Shown here: piece by piece, positions 1 through 5,064 of the stretch | Layout: the number at the start of each line of letters is the position of its first letter | How positions within the stretch are numbered: position 1 is the first letter of the stretch | Source: an uncultured Rhizobiaceae group bacterium | GTDB taxonomy: Bacteria > Pseudomonadota > Alphaproteobacteria > Rhizobiales > Rhizobiaceae | Reading direction: 5' to 3' | DNA length: 6,849 nucleotides | NCBI GenBank assembly: GCA_937923355.1 | Contig: CALAIO010000281.1 | Span: 1-6,849 of the forward strand | Translations under genes and position numbers: made by a program | Notes under the pieces: model-generated | Told to the model about the DNA's origin: nothing | The model's input: only the letters and a program-made list of their open reading frames with translations | The model's database searches: none

Positions 1-70
1 CAGAGTTCTGAATTCATACTACAGTTGCTTTACCCCCACCCATTCCCCTGCGGCTCCGCCTTGGCTCATG

Positions 71-93
71 TGCCTCCCCACAAGGAGGAGGCA
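71..93. repeat. GC-rich palindrome overlapping a Shine-Dalgarno-like stretch
   Basis: The arms TGCCTCC (71-77) and GGAGGCA (87-93) are perfect inverted copies separated by 9 bases. A second pairing, CCTCC (73-77) with GGAGG (84-88), is also possible. No T-run follows on either strand, so it is not an intrinsic terminator. The CTCCCCACAAGG core resembles short palindromic intergenic repeats that are common in alphaproteobacterial genomes; that resemblance is from memory and not searched. If transcribed, it would hide the AAGGAGG at 82-88 in a hairpin, leaving the AAGGA at 103-107 as the usable ribosome site for the ORF starting at 114. Confidence 0.45.
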
Positions 94-113
94 AGAAAAC
101 AAAAGGAACCCAA

Positions 114-431
114 ATGAAACAAGACATACGAACCCGATTTAACGCAGCCAAATTACTCCAGACCGACATCAACGCGTGGCTTGATTGCAAGCAACAGCTT
201 TGCCGCGACAAGCAATCCTGCTTGGGGGGCGCACGGGGGACTTGTGCGCGGACGTTGGGCTGGCCTGCTTGTACTAGTGAAGGCAAGGAACGATTGCGCG
301 AGGCGAAAGTGCAATGGCGGCGCACAGAGCGCTATGAGAAAGAACCGCCATCGCAGCGCAGCATGCGCAGACTGACCGAAGAGATGGAAGCGGTTAACCT
401 GATGCTAAGAGCGCGTGAATATTCGCCTTGA
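114..431 (+). CDS. Hypothetical 105-aa cysteine-containing protein (doubtful)
   Basis: I do not recognise this protein. The ATG at 114 has an AAGGA at 103-107 six bases upstream, which favours this start. There is no signal peptide or membrane segment, so a cytoplasmic protein is expected if it is real. Five cysteines (C25, C30, C36, C44, C53) cluster in the N-terminal half, in a Gly/Arg-rich stretch that could bind metal or be structural. Residues 56-102 are highly charged (Arg/Glu/Lys) and probably helical. The reading frame is about 60% GC over 181-300, clearly above the neighbouring genes, and uses codons such as CGA, CTA, ATA and GGG. This suggests either recent acquisition or a non-coding open frame. 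A 103-aa minus-strand frame overlaps it but has no comparable start signal. Reality is about even odds. Confidence 0.42.
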   Translation: MKQDIRTRFNAAKLLQTDINAWLDCKQQLCRDKQSCLGGARGTCARTLGWPACTSEGKERLREAKVQWRRTERYEKEPPSQRSMRRLTEEMEAVNLMLRAREYSP

Positions 432-638
432 ACAAGTCAAAGCGCGGCAAATTCAAATTTCGTGAAATGAAATACGGGAACAATAGACGAAGTAAATCCT
501 TTTGACTTTATAGATCTGCAAAGTGTGCATTGCGTCACACATCAAACATGTTCACGCAATTCGTTACTTGCATGTTATAAAGCACCCATGAATAGTGGTG
601 ACATGACGAATGATAAATGATAAATGAAGGAAAACACG
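432..638 (+). promoter_or_regulatory. Intergenic promoter region for the secreted-protein pair
   Basis: This 207-bp gap is AT-richer than the sequence before it. The best promoter is an extended -10, TGtTATAAA at 573-581, with a weak -35 (TTCACG, 551-556; the spacer is slightly long). It would give a leader of about 50 bases before the ATG at 639. An inverted repeat, ATTGCGT (529-535) and ACGCAAT (554-560), with an AACATGTT palindrome (545-552) inside it, covers the -35 area and is a candidate operator. A GTGTG/CACAC pair lies at 523-527/536-540. The motif TGATAAA is tandemly repeated just before the ribosome site (610-624). No terminator for the upstream ORF was found. Confidence 0.4.
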
Positions 639-992
639 ATGAAACAAGTATCAAAAATTATTGCAGGCGGTTTGTTCGCTATAGCTTCTTTGACCAGTGT
701 TATGCAACCTGCCCACGCGATTAGTGCGAATTTTCCGGGCGCAGTTGTTGCGAAGATTAACAGCCAGGGCTTTGACAAGTGCAAGTCCATGGGGGACAGC
801 GGCTATACAGCTGTGGCACGCGGTGTCCTTGGTGATGGCGGCGGCGGTGATCGCTCAAGCGGTTTCAGAAATTTCCAAATTCGCACCTGCTTTACTTCAA
901 GCGCTGCCTGTAACAAGTTCATCGATCGCATTGACCATAAAATCAGCCAGATCGAGCAACTTTATTACGCTGGCTGCAAACCCCGCGCTTAA
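639..992 (+). CDS. Small secreted four-cysteine protein, first of a tandem pair
   Basis: A 117-aa exported protein of unknown function. I start it at the ATG at 639, not the in-frame ATG at 624, because AAGGA (627-631) lies 7 bases upstream of 639 and because this start gives a clean Sec signal peptide: a basic N-end (K2, K6), a hydrophobic core (residues 7-22) and an AHA cleavage site after A27. The mature part (about 90 aa) has four cysteines, C48, C84, C91 and C113, in the pattern GFxKCK ... TCFx5CNxFIDRIxH ... IExLYYAGC. These probably form two disulfides in the periplasm or outside the cell. A Gly-rich loop lies at 65-75. The next gene, 10 bases downstream, is a paralog sharing all four cysteines with nearly identical spacing. 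No enzyme motif is visible. Coding status is well supported by the paralog; function is unknown. Confidence 0.85.
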   Translation: MKQVSKIIAGGLFAIASLTSVMQPAHAISANFPGAVVAKINSQGFDKCKSMGDSGYTAVARGVLGDGGGGDRSSGFRNFQIRTCFTSSAACNKFIDRIDHKISQIEQLYYAGCKPRA

Positions 993-1002
993 GGTGTGAG
1001 CG

Positions 1003-1347
1003 ATGAAGAAAATTATTCTATCACTCGCATTGAGCGCCATGGTTGCATCTCCGATTTTAACAGCAGCCAGCATATCGCAAGCGGCTGTTGCAGGACGCGG
1101 ATCAATCACCAAGATTAATGGTGAAGGGTTTCGCAAATGCAAGGCCTTTGATGAAAGCGGCGCTCAGGCATGGACTGCAAATGCAAAAGGTCGTCTGGAA
1201 GAAGACAGCGGAGGGTTCCTCGATATTTTCAATATCAAAACCTGCTTTGCGACAAAGTCAGAATGCAACCGGTTTATTGATCGCATTCACCACCACGTGC
1301 TTGGCATTGAAGAATTGCGCTATGCCCGCTGCACTGAGCGGGGCTGA
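1003..1347 (+). CDS. Small secreted four-cysteine protein, second of a tandem pair
   Basis: A 114-aa paralog of the preceding protein, probably co-transcribed with it. The gap is 10 bases, and the AAGG ribosome site (991-994) overlaps the previous stop codon, suggesting translational coupling. The signal peptide has K2-K3, a hydrophobic stretch (residues 4-24) and a likely cleavage after SQA at residue 27. Cysteines C46, C81, C88 and C110 are spaced 35, 7 and 22, against 36, 7 and 22 in the partner. Shared blocks are KIN-GF-KCK, a central GGF--F-I-TCF, and CN-FIDRI-H followed by IE-L-YA-C. The HHH at 96-98 near the FIDRI block is specific to this copy. The central Gly loop of the partner is replaced by a more acidic segment (E66-D68). 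The gene ends 4 bases before the convergent hydrolase gene. Function is unknown; roles in envelope stress or host/surface interaction are only speculation. Confidence 0.85.
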   Translation: MKKIILSLALSAMVASPILTAASISQAAVAGRGSITKINGEGFRKCKAFDESGAQAWTANAKGRLEEDSGGFLDIFNIKTCFATKSECNRFIDRIHHHVLGIEELRYARCTERG

Positions 1348-1351
1348 TAAC

Positions 1352-1996
1352 CTAAGCGTTTAAAAATGGATTGGTTCGGCGTTCTTCGCCGAACGTGCCG
1401 CCTTGGCCATGACCGCAGAGAAAGGTCACATCATCGCCAAGCGGAAAGAGTTTGGTTTTAATCGAGCGAATAAGATCATCATGGTTGCCACCAGGAAGGT
1501 CAGTTCGGCCCACAGAGCCGGAAAACAAAACATCGCCGACATGGGCAAAGTTTAATTCTTCGGAGAAAAACACCACATGGCCCGGCGCATGACCAGGGCA
1601 ATGCAGTACATCAAACTCGAAGCCAGCGATATCAACCGTATCGCCCTCTTCTAGCCATTGGTCGGGTGTTACATTTTTAAAAGTGCCAGGCATGTTATAT
1701 TGCTTGGCAACCGTCTCCACGGCCTCACAAAGCGGTTTATCATCAATATGCGGGCCAATGATTTCAACATCATAATCCGCCTTAATTTCCATTGCACCAC
1801 CGACGTGGTCCAGATGGCCATGGGTCAGAAGAACTGCTGTTACATCCATACCAATTTCATTCACCGCCTCGCGAATACGGTCCGTATCACCACCTGGGTC
1901 AACGATAACGCCACGCTTTGTGTCTTCATCCCACATCAAGGTGCAGTTTTGCTCAAACGGCGTAACAGGAACAATCGCAATGTTTAACTTTGGCAT
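1352..1996 (-). CDS. Metallo-beta-lactamase-fold hydrolase, YcbL/GloC (glyoxalase II-like) type
   Basis: A 214-aa cytoplasmic metallohydrolase with all ligands of the dinuclear-zinc site: THGHLDH (H59, H61, D63, H64), GHAPGH (H136), GDVLF (D155) and CGHG (H196). The N-terminal IAIVPVTPFEQNC block and the C-terminal TFGEERRTNPF are typical of the short glyoxalase II-like subfamily represented by E. coli YcbL (GloC), normally about 215 aa. Such enzymes hydrolyse S-lactoylglutathione or related thioesters in methylglyoxal detoxification; that role is inferred from the family. I chose the ATG at 1996 because homologs begin just before the PKLxIAIVP segment. A TTG five codons upstream (2011) is open but has no better ribosome site; in fact neither start has a clear Shine-Dalgarno. 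The gene follows a terminator at 2043-2069 and ends 4 bases from the convergent secreted-protein gene. Thiol-dioxygenase relatives of the fold seem less likely from these motifs. Confidence 0.9.
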   Translation of the reverse strand: MPKLNIAIVPVTPFEQNCTLMWDEDTKRGVIVDPGGDTDRIREAVNEIGMDVTAVLLTHGHLDHVGGAMEIKADYDVEIIGPHIDDKPLCEAVETVAKQYNMPGTFKNVTPDQWLEEGDTVDIAGFEFDVLHCPGHAPGHVVFFSEELNFAHVGDVLFSGSVGRTDLPGGNHDDLIRSIKTKLFPLGDDVTFLCGHGQGGTFGEERRTNPFLNA

Positions 1997-2040
1997 AGGG
2001 AATACTTTCAAGGAGATTTTAAATTTTAATCAGTCATACA

Positions 2041-2069
2041 AAAAGGGCGACTGCCAAGCAACCGCCCTT
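2041..2069 (-). terminator. Intrinsic terminator downstream of the glycine-zipper gene
   Basis: Read on the minus strand, the arms AAGGGCG and CGCCCTT (plus positions 2063-2069 and 2043-2049) form a 7-bp GC-rich stem. An inner TGC/GCA pair (2052-2054/2058-2060) helps close the 13-base loop. The second arm runs directly into T residues, giving CCCTTTTTG. It lies 39 bases past the stop of the glycine-rich gene and 47 bases before the hydrolase start, so it should separate these two same-strand genes, perhaps incompletely. Confidence 0.65.
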
Positions 2070-2107
2070 CTATCAAAGATATATCTAAGTGTAAGACTTG
2101 GAGTGAA

Positions 2108-2431
2108 TTACTCTGAGCCGCCACCTTTGTTACCAAGCAACATGCCAGCAATGCCAGTCAATGCACCACCACCAACAGCGCCACCACCGATTTGGCCAAC
2201 AAGTGAACCAAGATCAAGACCGCCTGCAGCTGCACCCGCATCACCAGTTGCCGCACCCGCAGCACCGCCGATGAGTGAACCCAATGCTGAACCGCCAGCG
2301 ATACCGCCGATGCCGCCAGCAAGTAACTTTGGCAACATGCTCATTGCTGCTTGTTTCATGATACCACCAGCAACGCCGCCGCCGACCATGCCTGATACTG
2401 CTTGAATAATTAGAGGTAGAATAGCTTCCAT
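2108..2431 (-). CDS. Glycine-zipper small hydrophobic protein
   Basis: A 107-aa protein of unknown function. I chose the ATG at 2431 because AGGGAG (plus 2440-2445) sits about 8 bases upstream. The open frame continues to 2488, but that extension would run through the leader hairpin and lacks a ribosome site. Glycine makes up 34 of 107 residues. From G39 to G87 every fourth residue is glycine (39, 43, 47, 51, 55, 59, 63, then 71, 75, 79, 83, 87) with one substitution, A67: a near-perfect GxxxG glycine zipper. A shorter run is G14, G18, G22. The N-terminus (residues 1-13) is hydrophobic with no basic residues and is not a normal signal peptide. The C-terminus (101-107) is polar. Glycine zippers pack transmembrane helices, so a membrane-embedded helical hairpin or oligomer is the best inference. 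Similar unnamed Ala/Gly proteins occur in Rhizobiales, as I recall them. Bacteriocin-like or spacer roles are alternatives. Confidence 0.8.
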   Translation of the reverse strand: MEAILPLIIQAVSGMVGGGVAGGIMKQAAMSMLPKLLAGGIGGIAGGSALGSLIGGAAGAATGDAGAAAGGLDLGSLVGQIGGGAVGGGALTGIAGMLLGNKGGGSE

Positions 2432-2625
2432 TATATTTGCTCCCTGTGTGGTTCGAAAAAATGAACCTTTAGTGGCAACCCCTGCCACGAATTTAGCATC
2501 TAAATAATGCCCAGCAGAACAATACTCCCCTGTTAACCAAAGGTAAACCTTTATAAAGTTTCTCTTAAACTTTATGGTTAATAACTTATGAAGGAGTTTT
2601 AAGTCAAAAAGCCTAAGTTCAGAGC
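2432..2625 (-). promoter_or_regulatory. Leader and promoter region of the glycine-zipper gene, with two hairpins
   Basis: This 194-bp gap separates ilvE from the glycine-zipper gene on the same strand. A possible minus-strand promoter is TTTACC (plus 2542-2547) and TATTGT (2519-2524) with a 17-bp spacer; both boxes match the consensus at four of six positions. It overlaps an AT-rich dyad, ATAAAGTTT (2553-2561) and AAACTTTAT (2567-2575), flanked by TTAACC (2533-2538) and GGTTAA (2576-2581). Downstream, in the presumed leader, GTGGCA (2472-2477) and TGCCAC (2483-2488) form a perfect 6-bp stem. On the minus strand a run of six T follows about ten bases later. No confident ilvE terminator was found here. 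An 8-bp direct repeat, AGCCTAAG (2610-2617 and 2623-2630), straddles the ilvE stop. Confidence 0.3.
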
Positions 2626-3507
2626 CTAAGAAGCGTGCGCACGCACAGCTTTGTCATAATCTTCCATCAAGGTTTTGCAAATTTCACCTGGTGTGAATTT
2701 ATATTCACCAATTTCAGACACGGGTGTTACTTCGGCTGCAGTGCCTGTCAGGAAGCACTCTGTAAAGTCAGCCATTTCATCTGGCATAATGGCACGCTCA
2801 ATAATTTCGATCTGACGTGCTTTTGCCAAATCCACTACCGTTTGACGTGTGATACCATTAAGAAAACAATCCGGAGTTGGCGTATGAATTACACCGTCTT
2901 TAATAAAGAACACATTTGCACCCGTCGCTTCAGCAATCTGCCCGCGATAATCCAGCATCAAGGCATCCGCATAGCCATTTTCTTCCGCTGCATGTTTGGA
3001 AAGCGTACAAATCATATAAAGCCCAGCAGCCTTGGCGAAACAGGGAATGGTTGCAGGATCAGGGCGACACCATTTGGCACGGTCAAGACGAATGCCTTTC
3101 AAGCGCTCTTCGGGCGCAAAATAGCTTGGCCATTCCCAAACAGCAATCGCAACATTAATACGGTTGGATTGAGCAGAAACACCCATCATCTCACTGCCAC
3201 GCCAAACAACAGGTCGAATATAGGCATTGGTCAAACCTTGCTTTTCAAGAGTATCAATACAAGCCTGATTAATCTCTTCAACCGTGTAAGGAATTTCCAT
3301 ACCCAATTCATTGGCAGAAAAAAACAAACGCTCTGTATGTTCTTGAAGTTTGAAAATTTGCCCTTCGTAAGCGCGCTCACCTTCAAAGACACTGCTCGCA
3401 TAATGAAGACCATGCGTCAGAACATGTACATTCGCACTTTCCCACGGCACCAATTCGCCATTAAACCAAATATGACCACTCATTTGATCGTAAGGAACGC
3501 CTGCCAT
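2626..3507 (-). CDS. ilvE: Branched-chain-amino-acid aminotransferase
   Basis: A 293-aa fold-type IV PLP enzyme that interconverts leucine, isoleucine and valine with their 2-oxo acids, using glutamate/2-oxoglutarate, in the cytoplasm (EC 2.6.1.42). Visible features are the N-terminal GHIWFNGELVPW block, R60 in EHTERL, the PLP Schiff-base lysine K159 in PCFAKAAGLY, E194 in IAEATGANVFF, the phosphate-binding LNGITR (216-221), and GTAAEVTPV (255-263). Length and lysine position match the E. coli enzyme closely. D-alanine aminotransferase and aminodeoxychorismate lyase share the fold but fit these motifs less well. The ATG at 3507 is chosen because GGAGAG lies 6 bases upstream; a TTG at 3525 is also open. 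It is divergent from the petP-like regulator, an arrangement I associate with alphaproteobacteria, so the shared operator may couple the two. A 12-bp palindrome, GCGTGCGCACGC, lies at its 3' end (2633-2644). Confidence 0.95.
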   Translation of the reverse strand: MAGVPYDQMSGHIWFNGELVPWESANVHVLTHGLHYASSVFEGERAYEGQIFKLQEHTERLFFSANELGMEIPYTVEEINQACIDTLEKQGLTNAYIRPVVWRGSEMMGVSAQSNRINVAIAVWEWPSYFAPEERLKGIRLDRAKWCRPDPATIPCFAKAAGLYMICTLSKHAAEENGYADALMLDYRGQIAEATGANVFFIKDGVIHTPTPDCFLNGITRQTVVDLAKARQIEIIERAIMPDEMADFTECFLTGTAAEVTPVSEIGEYKFTPGEICKTLMEDYDKAVRAHAS

Positions 3508-3651
3508 TTTCTTCTCTCCAAGCAATATTTATGTAAATTTTTGTAAAACTAACTAACATTTTGCTATTTTTCACAGCAAAAAGCGTAGGAGCAAAACAAA
3601 ACTATGTCAACACTACTGACATAGTTTTAATTATATGCCATAAAAACAACT
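3508..3651. promoter_or_regulatory. Divergent ilvE / petP-like promoter region
   Basis: This 144-bp spacer must contain the promoters of both flanking genes. On the plus strand, CTGACA (3616-3621) and CATAAA (3639-3644) with a 17-bp spacer would start RNA at about 3651, next to the ATG at 3652. On the minus strand a perfect TTGACA (plus 3605-3610) has only a poor -10 (TACGCT, plus 3582-3587) at 17 bp. Both -35 boxes lie inside the large inverted repeat at 3598-3628. A second dyad, TTTTGCT (3559-3565) and AGCAAAA (3575-3581), lies in the presumed ilvE leader. Confidence 0.45.
3598..3628. promoter_or_regulatory. Perfect 12-bp inverted repeat, candidate MarR operator
   Basis: AAAACTATGTCA (3598-3609) is exactly mirrored by TGACATAGTTTT (3617-3628) around a 7-bp spacer. 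MarR-family dimers bind pseudo-palindromes, usually in divergent promoters next to their own gene, and this site is 23 bp upstream of a MarR gene. It covers -35 candidates on both strands, so bound protein would affect both directions. A terminator is unlikely because no gene ends here on either strand. Confidence 0.55.
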
Positions 3652-4116
3652 ATGAGTGATATTCAACAAGCGATAAAAAACCCCGTCACAAGCGACGACA
3701 TTGATGAGTTGGAAACAATTGAATTATTGTTTTTTGCCTATCGTGATTTCATCTCGGACCCAGACCGGATTTTACAAAATCTTGGATTTGGGCGAGCCCA
3801 TCACCGCACTTTATATTTCGTAAGTCGCAATCCGGGTATGACAGTTGCCGAGCTCTTGTCGATCTTGAAGATTACCAAGCAAAGTCTTGCAAGGGTTTTG
3901 CGTCAACTTATTGACTCCAATTATATCCTGCAAACGGAAGGGACAAACGACCGTCGCAAGCGACTATTGTATGTAACAGACAAAGGAAAAGATTTGGTTT
4001 TGGCATTATCGCAGCCACAGTCAAACCGCATCCAAACCGCATTTGAAACGATTGAACCAGACGCGCGGCAACATATTATTGAGTTTTTAAATACCATGAT
4101 AGGACCGCAAAAATAA
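3652..4116 (+). CDS. petP: MarR-family winged-helix transcriptional regulator, PetP-like
   Basis: A 154-aa cytoplasmic DNA-binding protein. Residues 18-58 form the N-terminal dimerisation helices (ELETIELLFFAYRDF, then FGRAHHRTLYFV). The winged helix-turn-helix follows: helix 62-72 (GMTVAELLSIL), recognition helix about 75-88 (TKQSLARVLRQLID) and a basic wing at 99-112 (NDRRKRLLYVTDKG). The C-terminal helices (113-152) complete the dimer interface. Synteny (ilvE divergent upstream, OmpR-type regulator downstream) matches PetP of Rhodobacter capsulatus, which acts with PetR; the symbol rests on this, not on a search. The ATG at 3652 has no Shine-Dalgarno, and the best promoter would start RNA almost at the ATG, so the transcript may be leaderless. 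The likely operator is the inverted repeat at 3598-3628. The gap to petR is 98 bp, containing a further candidate promoter. The effector is unknown. Confidence 0.85.
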   Translation: MSDIQQAIKNPVTSDDIDELETIELLFFAYRDFISDPDRILQNLGFGRAHHRTLYFVSRNPGMTVAELLSILKITKQSLARVLRQLIDSNYILQTEGTNDRRKRLLYVTDKGKDLVLALSQPQSNRIQTAFETIEPDARQHIIEFLNTMIGPQK

Positions 4117-4126
4117 CGGTCATAAA

Positions 4127-4153
4127 TTGAACAACCTGATAGCGTTGTTTCAA
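4127..4153. promoter_or_regulatory. Imperfect inverted repeat upstream of petR, overlapping a candidate promoter
   Basis: TTGAACAAC (4127-4135) pairs with GTTGTTTCAA (4144-4153) except for one bulged T. Its right half overlaps the -35 of the best petR promoter: CTGATA (4136-4141), 17-bp spacer, TATAAA (4159-4164). No T-run follows, so it is not a terminator. A related repeat precedes the kinase gene at 5013-5040; both contain TTGAA, AACCTG and GTTTCAA in that order. This may be a regulator binding site. Confidence 0.4.
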
Positions 4154-4214
4154 ACGGATATAAAACTTTATTTGTAGAAATTAATCTAAGCATTAAATTA
4201 AAAGGGTATTTCGG

Positions 4215-4943
4215 ATGGATGGACATATGAATAGTAATGCCCCAATTATGACAAAGCCTGAAGATGAAGCGCCTCACGTACTTGTGGTAGACGATGATAA
4301 ACGCCTCAGAGAGCTTCTTTCCAGATATTTATCCAGCAATGGATTTCGCGTATCAAACGCCTCTGATGCAAGCGAAGCACGCAGAAAAATAGAAAATATT
4401 GAGTTTGATTTACTGGTCGTAGATGTGATGATGCCAGGCGAGACAGGCATTAGCCTGACGAAATCCCTGCGTGAAGTTAAAGAAGTTCCAATCCTGATGC
4501 TAACGGCCTTGGCTGATATTGAAAATCGGATTGAAGGACTTGAAGCAGGCGCTGATGATTATCTGCCGAAACCTTTTGAACCGCGTGAACTCGTCTTGCG
4601 GATTAACAGCATTTTAAAACGGACCATAAAGCCCGATGAGCCTGCCATAGAACAAGTCCAATTTGGAGATTATCACTTCTCGGTCACGCGTGGCGAATTA
4701 AAGCTTGATGGTGAAATGGTAAGGCTTACAGACCGGGAACGTGAAATTCTCACAACCTTTGCCTCAAAACCAGGCGGAACGATTGCACGCCACGAACTTC
4801 TTGGTTCAGAGAGCATTGCGGGCGAGCGCAAGATCGATGTGCAAATCAATCGTCTGAGACGCAAAATCGAAGAAGATCCAACCAATCCAAAATGGCTTCA
4901 AACTGTCCGTGGCGTCGGATATCGTTTAAGTGTGAACGCATAA
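4215..4943 (+). CDS. petR: OmpR-family response regulator, PetR/CenR-like
   Basis: A 242-aa transcription factor with a receiver domain (about residues 21-135) and an OmpR-type winged-helix DNA-binding domain (about 148-240). The receiver has the acidic cluster D26-D27, phospho-acceptor D70 in VVDVMMPGETG, T97 and K119 in LPKPF: a complete, active site. The effector domain ends with IDVQINRLRRKIEEDP and TVRGVGYRL. The sequence is close to OmpR, but the context (petP-like gene before it, EnvZ-like kinase after it) fits PetR of Rhodobacter capsulatus and CenR of Caulobacter and relatives, which control envelope functions and can be essential; that function is inferred. The ATG at 4215 has AAAGGG at 4201-4206, 8 bases upstream. 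ATGs at 4227 and 4248 are possible and would only shorten the unstructured N-terminus. Its partner kinase is 121 bp downstream rather than overlapping. Confidence 0.92.
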   Translation: MDGHMNSNAPIMTKPEDEAPHVLVVDDDKRLRELLSRYLSSNGFRVSNASDASEARRKIENIEFDLLVVDVMMPGETGISLTKSLREVKEVPILMLTALADIENRIEGLEAGADDYLPKPFEPRELVLRINSILKRTIKPDEPAIEQVQFGDYHFSVTRGELKLDGEMVRLTDREREILTTFASKPGGTIARHELLGSESIAGERKIDVQINRLRRKIEEDPTNPKWLQTVRGVGYRLSVNA

Positions 4944-5012
4944 TCAAAAAACCCGTTTAATTTATTCAGTTTTCTTATTGCCAGTAGTGTGGAATATTAT
5001 AGCCTGATGTTT

Positions 5013-5040
5013 TTGAAACCTGTATGAAAAGCAGTTTCAA
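5013..5040. promoter_or_regulatory. Inverted repeat in the petR-kinase gap
   Basis: TTGAAAC (5013-5019) and GTTTCAA (5034-5040) are perfect inverted copies with a 14-base spacer. An inner TG/CA pair extends the possible stem. It ends 24 bases before the kinase start and is followed by GTTCGTAAAATAAC, so it is not a T-tailed terminator. It shares the words TTGAA, AACCTG and GTTTCAA with the site before petR. The rest of the 4944-5064 gap holds a weak promoter candidate, TTCTTA (4972-4977) and TATTAT (4995-5000), upstream of this repeat. Confidence 0.4.
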
Positions 5041-5064
5041 GTTCGTAAAATAACAGGCAATGAA

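Noticed and set aside
14..325. 103-aa minus-strand open frame in the left GC-rich part
   Set aside because: It overlaps the plus-strand ORF at 114, no convincing ribosome site was seen, and it runs through the palindrome.
624..638. Five-codon N-terminal extension of the first secreted protein
   Set aside because: The ribosome site at 627-631 lies inside it, and the signal peptide is canonical when starting at 639.
1920..2405. 161-aa plus-strand Pro/Ala-rich open frame
   Set aside because: Its proline/alanine repeats are the complement of the Gly/Ala codons of the glycine-zipper gene, which has a proper ribosome site and terminator.
2610..2630. Direct repeat AGCCTAAG at 13-bp spacing, considered as a mobile-element target duplication
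   Set aside because: The copies are adjacent with no inserted sequence between them and no inverted ends; it is probably a chance or slippage repeat.
2633..2644. Perfect 12-bp palindrome GCGTGCGCACGC
   Set aside because: It lies within the last codons of ilvE and is readily explained by Val-Arg-Ala-His coding; nothing else supports a site.
2635..3546. 303-aa plus-strand open frame antisense to ilvE
   Set aside because: It mirrors a clear aminotransferase gene, has a Cys/His/Phe-rich composition typical of reverse-frame translation, and shows no ribosome site or domain.
4103..4121. GACCG/CGGTC stem over the petP stop, possible terminator
   Set aside because: It is only 5 bp with a 9-base AT-rich loop and no T-run downstream.
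5024..5053. Nine-codon ORF before the kinase gene, possible leader peptide
   Set aside because: It has no ribosome site, no run of regulatory codons and no alternative hairpins that would make an attenuator.
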